Positions 44,897 to 52,875 of a DNA stretch of 64,000 bases are shown piece by piece; within the stretch, counting starts at the first letter, position 1, and every line of letters starts with the position of its first letter. The notes under the pieces are model-generated. The model searched no databases. It worked only from the letters and a program-made list of their open reading frames with translations, and had not been told where the DNA came from. The translations under genes and the position numbers were made by a program. Source of the stretch: Synechocystis salina LEGE 00031 (GTDB taxonomy: Bacteria > Cyanobacteriota > Cyanobacteriia > Cyanobacteriales > Microcystaceae). Where the stretch lies: assembly GCF_015207985.1 (NCBI RefSeq), contig NZ_JADEVV010000005.1:1-64000 (forward strand). Reading direction: 5' to 3'.

Positions 44897-46285
44897 CTAA
44901 AGCAGGGTGCGGGCTTTGAGTTGTAGGTAGCGATCTACCAACTGTTCACTGACTTTGTCCGCCGGAGCATCCAAGACTAAAACCCCTTTTTGTTTCAGCT
45001 TCGCCAGGGCTAATTGCCGCTGTTGCAACAGGTTAATAGCCACAGCCTGTTGGTAAGCACCACTAACTGTAGTGGCCGGGGAATGGGCTAATTGGTCCAC
45101 CTGGGGGTCCCGCAGAGTGACACAAAAGGGTAGATAACGGGGAGCTAGCTGGGTGAGGGCAGTGAGCAATTCCCTCGAAGCAGTGGGATCAATTAAATCG
45201 GTGATACACACCACTAGGGCCCGCCTGGTTTGTTGTTGCACCAGTTGACCGATCGCCGCGCCGTAATCCGGTTCTTGCAGCACGGGTTGGAGGGGAGTCA
45301 AGGTTTTCAATAATTTGGGTAAATAATGCAAACCCCGCTCCGGGGGCAACCAACTCACCACTGTCCGGTCAAATACCCCGATGCCCAGGCGATCGCCTCG
45401 ATGTAAAGCAGTCACTGCTAGGGCCAAACTGGTGTTCAGTGCCCAATCAAAACGCTGTAGTCCCTGCACCCAAGCGGTCATTAACCGGCCCCGGTCAAGC
45501 AAAATAATCACTGTCTGTTCCCGTTCTGGCTCCAACACCCGCATGAGGGGAATGCCCCGCCGAGCACTAGCTTTCCAGTCCAAATACCGCAGATCATCCC
45601 CCGCTTGGTAGTCCCGTAGTTCCCGAAATTCTGTGCCCAAACCCAGCTTCCTCATTTGTCTGAGGTTGCCCGTAGTGGCCTGGGCCAGGCGAATAGTCAA
45701 GGATTTGAGCCCCATTAAATCGGGGTGGACAGTCACCGTTTCCCCCTCGCCCACTGTCCATTGGTGCCAAGTCAGTTGCCAGGGACATAGTTGTCGCACA
45801 TTCACCTTGCCCCAACGGTATTCCCCCCGCTGACGGGGTTGCACGTGATAGCTTAACTGGGTGCTGCCCTGGGGCAAAACCTGAGCTGTCTTGATCTCAT
45901 CCGTAACCAAAAATGCGGCGGGATAATCATCTTTAATTTTGGCGATCGCCGACGGACCAGAATTTGCCACCGTAATGGTAACGGGATTTTCTCGACCAAT
46001 GGAAAGGGGGCCCAGGGGTTGCCGTTGCACAGTTATTTTTCGCTTCCTGCCCCGGCCATAGTCAATTACCGTCAGCAACAAGAGTAAGCCATCTGCTATG
46101 ACCAAAGTCCCCACTGCGTTAGGAATAGTGCTCATCTGGGCCATCACCATGGCCCCTCCGCCAATCATCAGCAGACAGACATAAAAGCGGAGAGTGGGAA
46201 CCATAGCCTTGGGAGAAAGGGAGGAAAGAATTAGGTTGCCATGCCATGGGGCTGGGGAAGTATCTTTGTCACCACCACCATGCAA
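44897..46285 (-). CDS. DUF58 membrane protein
   Basis: A 462-residue protein with two or three N-terminal membrane segments (LRFYVCLLMIGGGAMVMAQM, GTLVIADGLLLLLTVIDY) and a DUF58 domain (about residues 215-340: GTEFRELRDYQAGDDLRYLD, WKASARRGIPLMRV). The rest resembles a von Willebrand-A-like fold (VIILLDRGRLM). DUF58 proteins usually sit beside MoxR AAA ATPases; none is adjacent here. It follows the last Mrp gene by 33 bases and may be read from that operon. The N-terminal 27 residues look extra; MVPTLRF at 46204 is a likely alternative start. Confidence 0.82.
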   Translation of the reverse strand: MHGGGDKDTSPAPWHGNLILSSLSPKAMVPTLRFYVCLLMIGGGAMVMAQMSTIPNAVGTLVIADGLLLLLTVIDYGRGRKRKITVQRQPLGPLSIGRENPVTITVANSGPSAIAKIKDDYPAAFLVTDEIKTAQVLPQGSTQLSYHVQPRQRGEYRWGKVNVRQLCPWQLTWHQWTVGEGETVTVHPDLMGLKSLTIRLAQATTGNLRQMRKLGLGTEFRELRDYQAGDDLRYLDWKASARRGIPLMRVLEPEREQTVIILLDRGRLMTAWVQGLQRFDWALNTSLALAVTALHRGDRLGIGVFDRTVVSWLPPERGLHYLPKLLKTLTPLQPVLQEPDYGAAIGQLVQQQTRRALVVCITDLIDPTASRELLTALTQLAPRYLPFCVTLRDPQVDQLAHSPATTVSGAYQQAVAINLLQQRQLALAKLKQKGVLVLDAPADKVSEQLVDRYLQLKARTLL

Positions 46286-46318
46286 CTGGGAAATTTCCCA
46301 GGGGGATGAACCATCAAC

Positions 46319-46990
46319 TCACAATAACCCCCGATAACGAATAAAGACCAAAATTGCCCCCCAGGAACCGATCGCCACTTTGAGGGCCACCAGAATATTA
46401 AGCCAAGGAATCCAACCGCCACTGAGTTGGGCTCCCATTTCCCCCATGGGCAGGGCCAGTCCCAACAAACTACAGGCTGCGAGGGCAATGAACAGGAGCA
46501 CGGAAATTTTTTCTAGGGTGGCGGCTCGCCAACGTTGGTAAAGCTGATGGAGCCATTCCGGTGGGGCTGTGATGGCCACCAGGCCAATGGCCGTGCCCCC
46601 AGCTACCCCGGCGGCAAATCCTCCCCCTGGACTGAGGTGACCCCGCAGGGCCAGTTCCACACTGATCAAAGCAGCAATGGTGGCCCCCAATCTGGCCAAA
46701 ACAATGGAAGGATGGTCGGTAAATTGATGTACCACTGCGGCCGGTTGCTCGTCGGCCAACAAAAACCTCACCCCCATAATGGCAATGGTAAATACCACCA
46801 CCTCAAACAGGGTGTCGTAGAGACGGTTGCGGAAAATAATGCCTGATACAACGTTGGGCACGCCACTTTCCTGGGCAATGGTTTCCACAATGGACAGTTC
46901 GGACAACTCCTCCAGCGGCACCACTAGGTTGGGGAGCAGAATCATTTTCAGGTAAAAGCCGATCGCCGCTAGCACATAAATCCATTTCAT
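46319..46990 (-). CDS. mrpB: Mrp cation/proton antiporter subunit B (MnhB-like)
   Basis: A 223-residue membrane protein with a MnhB domain at its C-terminal half: LRGHLSPGGGFAAGVAGGTA is diagnostic. The N-terminal half is similar to the MnhB-associated region found in split cyanobacterial or archaeal systems. About six hydrophobic segments. The start overlaps the stop of the DUF4040 gene by four bases (ATGA). It is the last subunit gene of the operon. Confidence 0.85.
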   Translation of the reverse strand: MKWIYVLAAIGFYLKMILLPNLVVPLEELSELSIVETIAQESGVPNVVSGIIFRNRLYDTLFEVVVFTIAIMGVRFLLADEQPAAVVHQFTDHPSIVLARLGATIAALISVELALRGHLSPGGGFAAGVAGGTAIGLVAITAPPEWLHQLYQRWRAATLEKISVLLFIALAACSLLGLALPMGEMGAQLSGGWIPWLNILVALKVAIGSWGAILVFIRYRGLL

Positions 46991-47553
46991 CGGCTTACCT
47001 CCTGGGGAGAAGGGATGGGGTTAATGGGGGTCAACACCACTTTTAGTTGACTGGAAGGAATGGTGGCGGAAAAAATTTCTGCCAAACGCTCAATGGGGGT
47101 CAACAGGGCCGGGGCGGCCGGATCAAAAATAACCTGGGGAGATTGTTGGGGAGACACAGCTTCACTATCTAGGGGACAGGGCACAATTTGTAGGCGGAGA
47201 TGGTAGGGGGCGATCGCCGCTGAAATTGCTTGGTGCACATCAGGGGGTAGGGATTGGGACGCTTGGTCCAGGGGGGGCAAAATTCCCACCCGCAAAGTGA
47301 GGGAAGACCGCACCGCCACCGCATAGAGGGTAATGGACAACATGGTGCCCACCAACGCCTCTGTCAATGCCACATCCGCCGCCCCCAGCAGGGCATAGAC
47401 CAACGCTGCCACCGCCCCTAAAATCCCCCGCATCACCAGGGCCTGATAGGGATTGCGTTGCACCACCACCAGACTGGCACTTACCGGCAATAAAACGGCG
47501 ATCGCCAGGACAATGCCATCGGTATTTTGTAACCAGGCTCCAAAATCAAGCAT
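46987..47553 (-). CDS. MrpA-tail-like membrane subunit (DUF4040)
   Basis: A 188-residue protein from an ATG at 47553, chosen because GGAGGAGAG lies nine bases upstream; a longer frame would begin at 47583 inside mrpG. The N-terminal half has three hydrophobic segments and ALLGAADVALTEALVGTMLS, characteristic of the DUF4040/MbhD region that is fused in MrpA of other bacteria. The C-terminal half is soluble and Pro/Gln-rich (PSPQEVSR at the end). It supplies a membrane part of the antiporter. Confidence 0.8.
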   Translation of the reverse strand: MLDFGAWLQNTDGIVLAIAVLLPVSASLVVVQRNPYQALVMRGILGAVAALVYALLGAADVALTEALVGTMLSITLYAVAVRSSLTLRVGILPPLDQASQSLPPDVHQAISAAIAPYHLRLQIVPCPLDSEAVSPQQSPQVIFDPAAPALLTPIERLAEIFSATIPSSQLKVVLTPINPIPSPQEVSR

Positions 47554-47833
47554 CACTAATTCTCTCCTCCTCGCCGGTGGCACAATAGGCCAACACGTAG
47601 CCCAATACCGTATTCCACAGCGCCAGGGAAATGAGTGCCAGCAAAAGCAATGGCCATTCCCGCGACAGTTTCAACAACAAGCCCACCACGATCGCCATTG
47701 ATCCCAACGTATCGGCAACGGAAAGGCTATGGAGCTTGAACACAGAGGAACGTTTTCCCAGTAAAGGGGCCGTGCCCCAAAGCCAGAAAAAAGTTCCCAT
47801 GGCAATCAAAATATTGGCAATCCCATTAATCAT
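47546..47833 (-). CDS. mrpG: Mrp antiporter subunit G (MnhG/PhaG-like)
   Basis: A 95-residue protein with three hydrophobic helices: IANILIAMGTFFWLWGT, DTLGSMAIVVGLLLKL and LALISLALWNTVLGYVLAY. The motif LHSLSVADTLGS is typical of MnhG. It overlaps the subunit F stop by four bases. Length is normal for the family. Confidence 0.85.
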   Translation of the reverse strand: MINGIANILIAMGTFFWLWGTAPLLGKRSSVFKLHSLSVADTLGSMAIVVGLLLKLSREWPLLLLALISLALWNTVLGYVLAYCATGEEERISDA

Positions 47834-48081
47834 GTCTGTTCCAACCGTTTTAAAACCTGGGCTAATAACATCAAAGCGGCATTACCGACGCTGAGAATCA
47901 AAACCCCCACCACACCAATCATCCAGTCGTCCCGCATGACGGAAACAATCAAAATCAAGACGGAAGTTTTGGTGCTCACACTGGCAAAGGCCAGCATCTT
48001 TGACCAAACATCCTCCTGCTGCACCGCCGCCACCAGGGGAATGACCAGGGCTAACACCATCAACCACACCAAGAAATTCAT
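47830..48081 (-). CDS. mrpF: Mrp antiporter subunit F (MnhF-like)
   Basis: An 83-residue three-helix membrane protein (FLVWLMVLALVIPLVAAV, FASVSTKTSVLILIV, DDWMIGVVGVLILSVGNAA). The order and topology match MnhF, which carries part of the cation/proton pathway. It overlaps the subunit E gene by four bases and subunit G by four bases. Confidence 0.82.
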   Translation of the reverse strand: MNFLVWLMVLALVIPLVAAVQQEDVWSKMLAFASVSTKTSVLILIVSVMRDDWMIGVVGVLILSVGNAALMLLAQVLKRLEQT

Positions 48082-48479
48082 GGCCGCCTCCGTCTTGTTA
48101 CGTTGTGGACCTCATACCACCCTGCTTCGTGGTACTTAAGCACCAGGGCTTTGGGGGTAAAGGTAATGAGGAAAATATCAAGAAAAATGAGTCCTGGGGT
48201 GCGTTGGGGTTTGACCCGTTCCATTTCCACCACTTCCTCGGTGTGGGGTCGGAGAATCATTTGCCATGCTTCCCAATAGGCCTGGGGAATGGCAATGAGA
48301 ATTTCCCGTCCAATGCGTAACCCGTCACGCCACACCGACGAGGCCACATAACGACGGGGGATTAGCAACGCCACAGTGATGCCAATCAAAATATTCACCA
48401 GACTCAAGTCCGATGTGAGCAAAAACCAAATAGTGAGCCGTAGCCCTAAATCTAAGACACCAATCATGTCAAAATCCAA
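48078..48479 (-). CDS. mrpE: Mrp antiporter subunit E (MnhE-like)
   Basis: A 133-residue protein. The N-terminal half is hydrophobic (LGLRLTIWFLLTSDLSLVNI, LIGITVALLIPRR), and the C-terminal half is a soluble domain ending EVHNVTRRRRP. Features such as ETxxPQAYWEAWQMILRP are typical of MnhE. It overlaps the end of mrpD by 16 bases. Confidence 0.82.
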   Translation of the reverse strand: MDFDMIGVLDLGLRLTIWFLLTSDLSLVNILIGITVALLIPRRYVASSVWRDGLRIGREILIAIPQAYWEAWQMILRPHTEEVVEMERVKPQRTPGLIFLDIFLITFTPKALVLKYHEAGWYEVHNVTRRRRP

Positions 48480-49927
48480 GCGAATAATAGGGTCAAGCTA
48501 ACGCTCATCATGCCGATCAAGTGATCGATTTTTTCGCCACCGTCCGGTAGTTTAATGGTGAGTTTTTTTACCACGCCCCAGTACAATGCCGCCCCCACAA
48601 CACAAGTTAGGGTTGCTTTGAGTAAATTCATGGGGGTAAAGGCCTGCCAATAGACCACATTGCCCACAGCCAATCCCCCCAATAACACCACCAAGGCTAG
48701 TCCCAGGCCCTTTGGGTAGGGTTGCCCCACAAAGTTTGGCTTGAGAAAGACAAATTTGGAAAAGGAAATGGCTGTGCCGACGGCAGCAATGTTAAGGGCG
48801 ATCGCCAACCAGGGGGGGAGTCCTTTTAGGGTAAGGGTTTTAGCCTCAAAGCCGGCCAGGAGGGGAAAACCAGCAATGGAAGAACTGGCTAACACCAGGG
48901 GAATCCAAAAACCAGCGGCGATCGGTGTTTTTTTCAGAATTTTGAAGTCCCGACTGGGTAAATTGCCGGCCAAGAGGAAGAGACTAGACTTAACTAAGCC
49001 ATGGGTGAGGGCATAAAATCCTCCGGCCACCGGTGCGGCCAAGACAAAACCCATTTGGGAAACGGTGTGAAAAGCCAACATGCGTTTGCTGTCCTTGGCC
49101 AGCATGGCGTAGGCTACCCCAAAAACAGCAGTGGCCACCCCTAAAATTTCCACCAGTAAGAGCAATTGATCGGACAACATACTACAGCGCAACAGGGGCA
49201 AAATGCCGGCTTTGACCACTACCCCGGACAGCACAGCGGAAACTGGCGTGGCCGCTTCTCCGTGGGTTTGGGGCAACCATAGTCCCGCTAGAAAAATGCC
49301 CCCTTTGGTCAATAAGCCGAGGAAAATCAAGGCGATCGCCTCGGGGGGAGCCTCCGTCAAACCGCTGAAGGCAAAGGAGCCACTGCTGGTGTACACCAAC
49401 GCCACACCGATCAGATAAAACAACATGGCCGTGTTGCTGAGCAAGAGATAGCGCAGTCCCAACCAAATAATCCGGGGCTCCCGGGGATAGGTCATCAGGC
49501 AAAAAGCGGCGATCGCCACCACTTCCAGAGCCACATAAAGACTCATAAAATCCGCACAGAGAAAAGCGGAGTTGAGACTAGTGTGCAGAATAATTAACTG
49601 GGCATAGAAAAAGGCTGAACGGCCGGTGTTCCAGCAATAAACCAACACTGCCAAAGTAACCAGGGCGTTGGTGAGCAGGAAATAGCCCGCCAGGGCATCT
49701 AGCTGTAGGGTGACGCCAAAACTGTCTAGCAATACCCAGGACTGGACATCGGGCACCGTAAATCCCAGATAGGCCAAACCGAGGGTCAGCAAACAAACGG
49801 CCAGGGTTAAAAATCGGACGGTGGCCGGCAATAGGTAACCACTAAACCCCGCCATCAAAGACAGGCAGATAATCCCGGTTAACCAGGGCAAAGCATTAAA
49901 TTCCGCTGGAACTGCAAATAAGGTCAT
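48464..49927 (-). CDS. mrpD: Mrp antiporter subunit D (NdhD-like)
   Basis: A 487-residue proton-pumping subunit of the NuoM/NdhD family with 14 or so helices. Conserved charged positions are visible, including the Glu in SLYVALEVVAIAAF and the Lys of LLTKGGIFLAGLWLPQTHGE. It makes the main ion channel of the Mrp complex. The adjacent subunit genes on both sides mark it as MrpD rather than a photosynthetic NDH-1 subunit. In PCC 6803 two NdhD-like genes, named ndhD5 and ndhD6, are, as I recall, in this cluster; only one is here. Confidence 0.88.
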   Translation of the reverse strand: MTLFAVPAEFNALPWLTGIICLSLMAGFSGYLLPATVRFLTLAVCLLTLGLAYLGFTVPDVQSWVLLDSFGVTLQLDALAGYFLLTNALVTLAVLVYCWNTGRSAFFYAQLIILHTSLNSAFLCADFMSLYVALEVVAIAAFCLMTYPREPRIIWLGLRYLLLSNTAMLFYLIGVALVYTSSGSFAFSGLTEAPPEAIALIFLGLLTKGGIFLAGLWLPQTHGEAATPVSAVLSGVVVKAGILPLLRCSMLSDQLLLLVEILGVATAVFGVAYAMLAKDSKRMLAFHTVSQMGFVLAAPVAGGFYALTHGLVKSSLFLLAGNLPSRDFKILKKTPIAAGFWIPLVLASSSIAGFPLLAGFEAKTLTLKGLPPWLAIALNIAAVGTAISFSKFVFLKPNFVGQPYPKGLGLALVVLLGGLAVGNVVYWQAFTPMNLLKATLTCVVGAALYWGVVKKLTIKLPDGGEKIDHLIGMMSVSLTLLFAWILT

Positions 49928-50268
49928 GGCCAGTACTGTTTCTCAATCGCCTTTACTTCTAGGGTGGGATTCTCTTGGGCCAGCTTCATGGTGGCTACCA
50001 ACATCAATGCCTGAATCGAAAGACCAATGACAATGGCCGTTAAAATCACCGCCTGGGGCACAGGATCGGCATAGGTCAAAGTCGATTTTTCCCCGGTGAC
50101 AATGGGGGTGAGGAAGCCGGTGCGGGAGGCAGTCAGGCAGTAATAGGCAATCACTCCAGTACTCATCACATCCATGGCAATGATTTTCATAAACAGGTTG
50201 GGTTTATAAATCAGAGCCAAAAAGCCGATGATCACCGTCACGAAAATACAAGCTTCCAAACCGACCAT
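49924..50268 (-). CDS. mrpC: Mrp antiporter subunit C (NdhE/NuoK-like)
   Basis: A 114-residue three-helix protein of the NuoK/MnhC family. The second helix has the Tyr/Lys region ALIYKPNLFMKIIAMDVMST, and the third is PVPQAVILTAIVIGLSIQAL, a near-diagnostic signature (DPLPQALVLTAIVIG in relatives). It is the first recognised gene of the operon and overlaps mrpD by four bases. No MrpA gene is upstream. Confidence 0.85.
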   Translation of the reverse strand: MVGLEACIFVTVIIGFLALIYKPNLFMKIIAMDVMSTGVIAYYCLTASRTGFLTPIVTGEKSTLTYADPVPQAVILTAIVIGLSIQALMLVATMKLAQENPTLEVKAIEKQYWP

Positions 50269-50637
50269 AGCCAGTTCCTCCTTTTTGCACTAGGTTAAAA
50301 TCACAAAAAACCAAGAATATGTTCAAAAATTTCCCTGGGCGCCAAATTGCCACGGGGAAATTCTGTCCCATGCCTCCAGCGATGTCCCTGGGGCTTCACA
50401 GGGCAGTTGCCGGTGGATCTGTAGACCAACAGGCCGTTGAACATTTTCAGGTGGCATTCACCTTTGGTTATGTAATTTATGTTTTAGATTGCTTAGATTC
50501 TATCCTTGTCCGGGTAACAATAGCAATGGCGATCGCCATAAAATCCCCTGATGGAGGGGTCGGCCTGGGATAATTAGGATTAATGGTTATCCATGGCTGA
50601 AAATGGCCCTAACTGTGCTGATTTGGGAGCAACGATT
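50269..50637. other. Intergenic region between mrpC and the DUF2301 gene
   Basis: About 370 bases between divergent genes; it must hold both promoters. A HIP1 site is at about 50527. An 84-codon frame (50319-50573) was judged spurious because no ribosome site precedes it and it has no domain-like composition. Nothing else was recognised. Confidence 0.5.
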
Positions 50638-51309
50638 ATGCTGGAAAGTACCACTGTCAACCCCACCTACCAAGGGCAATTTGGCCCCTTCACCGTCAAC
50701 GACCACGATCGCCGGGAGGTCATGCTCTACCGCACGGGCTTAGCCTTGGCCGCCGGAGGATTTAGCCTGGGAGTAGCTCTGGCTTTGGCCCAACCATTGC
50801 AGCCCTTAGCAGTTAATTTCCACCTGGCCACAGGTTGCTTTTGGCTGATGACAGCGGGTTTGGGGCTGAGCCTCTGGACAATTCACATTTACCTCGCCGT
50901 ACTGCACCGCACTTTGCAAATTTTCTGGGCGATCGGCACCCTCGCGGCCCTTTACTTCAGTTTTGCTTACCCAGAGGTTCTAGTGACTACAGTCTATGAT
51001 CGACCCTGGACTATCCTTGGTATTGGCTTTACCTTTGCCGCCCTGACGGGAATCTTCTTTAAGGAAGCCTTTTGTTTCAATCGCCTGGAAACTAAATTTT
51101 TAACCGCCCTTATTCCCCTCTTGCTGTTGGGTCATTTAGCTGGGATATTGCCGTTAACTGTGGCCAAGGATGGGCTAGTCCTGGCCAGTATTTTATTCCT
51201 GATTTTTGTGGCCAGGAAGGCTATGCAACCCCTTGACCCAGACATTGGGGATAAATCCGTATTTATTTACCTGGCGGAACAACGCAAAGCAGGGCAAAGT
51301 TCCCTTTAG
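50638..51309 (+). CDS. DUF2301 integral membrane protein
   Basis: A 223-residue protein with about six hydrophobic segments, starting YQGQFGPFTVNDHDRREVML in the way typical of cyanobacterial DUF2301 (COG5413) proteins. The ATG at 50638 (MLESTTV) is chosen because GGGAG lies 13 bases upstream; an in-frame ATG at 50593 would add 15 residues. The C-terminus is soluble and acidic (DPDIGDKSVFIYLAEQRKA). The function is unknown. It stands alone. Confidence 0.8.
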   Translation: MLESTTVNPTYQGQFGPFTVNDHDRREVMLYRTGLALAAGGFSLGVALALAQPLQPLAVNFHLATGCFWLMTAGLGLSLWTIHIYLAVLHRTLQIFWAIGTLAALYFSFAYPEVLVTTVYDRPWTILGIGFTFAALTGIFFKEAFCFNRLETKFLTALIPLLLLGHLAGILPLTVAKDGLVLASILFLIFVARKAMQPLDPDIGDKSVFIYLAEQRKAGQSSL

Positions 51310-51361
51310 GAAATCTGCCAAAAATCTGATTTCGTTCTCCGTATAGGTTTACCGGTATCTC

Positions 51362-52147
51362 CTAGGCCAACAATCCCTGTTCACTGAAGATGCGGATCAG
51401 GGTGCCTTCCGCCGGCAGATTATTGGCCCGCAGGGAGAGGCGGTTACTATTAATCCGTTGAATATTCATGCCTTCCACCAAATCCAAAAAGGGTTGGAGG
51501 GTTTGGAGATCACAGTTGGCCCGGTCAGCGGCAGGAGTAGCGTACTGTGTCGGTACTACCATGCGGGGATTGAGCACTTCCATGGCGGCCTTGGCTTCGG
51601 CGGCGTCGTAGTTTTTTGGCCCACCTCCCACAGGAATTAGGGCCAGGTCAGGACTGCCCAAAAGAATTTTCTGTTCTTCGGTAATGGGAGAAGCTGCTCC
51701 CCCCATGTGTACCACCCGAATGCCTCCCTGACTCCAACGCCAGACTACGTTTTGACCAAATCTTCTTCCCCCCAGGCGATCGTGGGGCGCACTGATACCC
51801 TGAAATTGGATGCCGCCGATGTCGTAACTGCCCGGTTCAAATAAAATTCTTGGGTTGCCTGGTAAGTTCTCCGCTGCCCCTTCGTCCCACAGCTGGGAGC
51901 TAATGAGTACTAAATCCGCTTGCACCCTAGGCAAACGAAATCCCTTGGTGCAACCAATGGCCCGGAAGGGATTGGCCAAGATGCGGAAACCGTTGGCGGA
52001 AAACAAAAAAGCGCTATGGCCCAACCATTCCACCTGTAAACCAGAGTTAGCTTGGGCTGTGGCTGGTCTGAGTCGATCGCCAATTTGAACCCCAGCAACG
52101 GCCAGCAACCCGGCTCCAGCAGTACGAATAAGTTTTCGTCGTTTCAT
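51362..52147 (-). CDS. Metallo-beta-lactamase-fold protein with missing metal ligands
   Basis: A 261-residue protein of the UlaG/YtkL-like group. The N-terminus KRRKLIRTAGAGLLAVAGV resembles a twin-arginine signal. The first strand WLGHSAFLF and PHDRLGGRR (His122, Asp123) match the fold, but the usual THxHxDH metal motif reads LISSQLWDEG (81-90) and the later HxGD reads HMGGAAS, so most metal ligands are absent. It is therefore probably not a normal metallohydrolase. Role unknown; it may be an exported binding protein. Confidence 0.75.
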   Translation of the reverse strand: MKRRKLIRTAGAGLLAVAGVQIGDRLRPATAQANSGLQVEWLGHSAFLFSANGFRILANPFRAIGCTKGFRLPRVQADLVLISSQLWDEGAAENLPGNPRILFEPGSYDIGGIQFQGISAPHDRLGGRRFGQNVVWRWSQGGIRVVHMGGAASPITEEQKILLGSPDLALIPVGGGPKNYDAAEAKAAMEVLNPRMVVPTQYATPAADRANCDLQTLQPFLDLVEGMNIQRINSNRLSLRANNLPAEGTLIRIFSEQGLLA

Positions 52148-52419
52148 GGAAATGGAGAATGGAAAAATTTTTAAGATTCAAGGACTCTAGGGACAAACCT
52201 TTGGCGATCGCCGAATGCACTCCCAGCATAATACCAGCAATGGTTTTGGGCTTTGGCGCAGGAACAAAATTTAAGCCCCCATTAACCCTGTCTCAAAACT
52301 TAACATCATTAACGGAAATATCCTTTAGAATTTTGGCCAATTGCCGCTTTGACCATTGGTCAATGTTGTTAGCCCTGGCAGGGGTTAACGTTTCCCCGTC
52401 AACAACATAGGATTTTTTA

Positions 52420-52677
52420 ATGATGGAACAAGACTTACCTAAATATCGCATGGTCTGTACCCTATCCTTTGGGGATATTTACGGCCAAATTATTGTCTGG
52501 TTGATTGTAATTTTTCTTTCCCTGGCATCGGCCCTAGCGTTGGCCAGCAGTACCAGGCCGGTCTATGCCCTGGCCACAGTGGGTTTGGTGTTGGTGCTTT
52601 CGCTGCCGTTTTTACTGTTCAGCTTTGTCACCACCCTATTTAACCATTTGGATTTTGTCCCAGTGGAATCGGATTAA
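52420..52677 (+). CDS. Small two-helix membrane protein
   Basis: An 85-residue protein with two hydrophobic segments: IIVWLIVIFLSLASALALAS and VYALATVGLVLVLSLPFLLF. The N-terminus MMEQDLPKYRMVCTLS and the C-terminus HLDFVPVESD are soluble. I recognise it only as a cyanobacterial conserved hypothetical. It follows a 270-base gap from the divergent metallo-beta-lactamase-fold gene and precedes the ABC ATPase gene by 198 bases. A second ATG immediately follows the first. Confidence 0.7.
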   Translation: MMEQDLPKYRMVCTLSFGDIYGQIIVWLIVIFLSLASALALASSTRPVYALATVGLVLVLSLPFLLFSFVTTLFNHLDFVPVESD

Positions 52678-52875
52678 AGGTCAAAGGCTACCCATGGGGA
52701 TAAGGGGGAAATTAGGAGCTACCGTGGCTTTTGCGGCTCTGTTTGCTAGAGTTTGAGTGGCAAATTCTTGGGATGCATTTTACTGGCTTGATTTGCTCTG
52801 CCGATGCTCCCTCGGGATTTATAAAAAAACTGTCACCGTCTTCTATTAGCAACTTTTCCCTTCCCCAGAGACTCT

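Noticed and set aside
50319-50573. 84-codon plus-strand frame in the mrpC/DUF2301 gap
   Set aside because: No ribosome site and no recognisable sequence; probably leader or promoter DNA.
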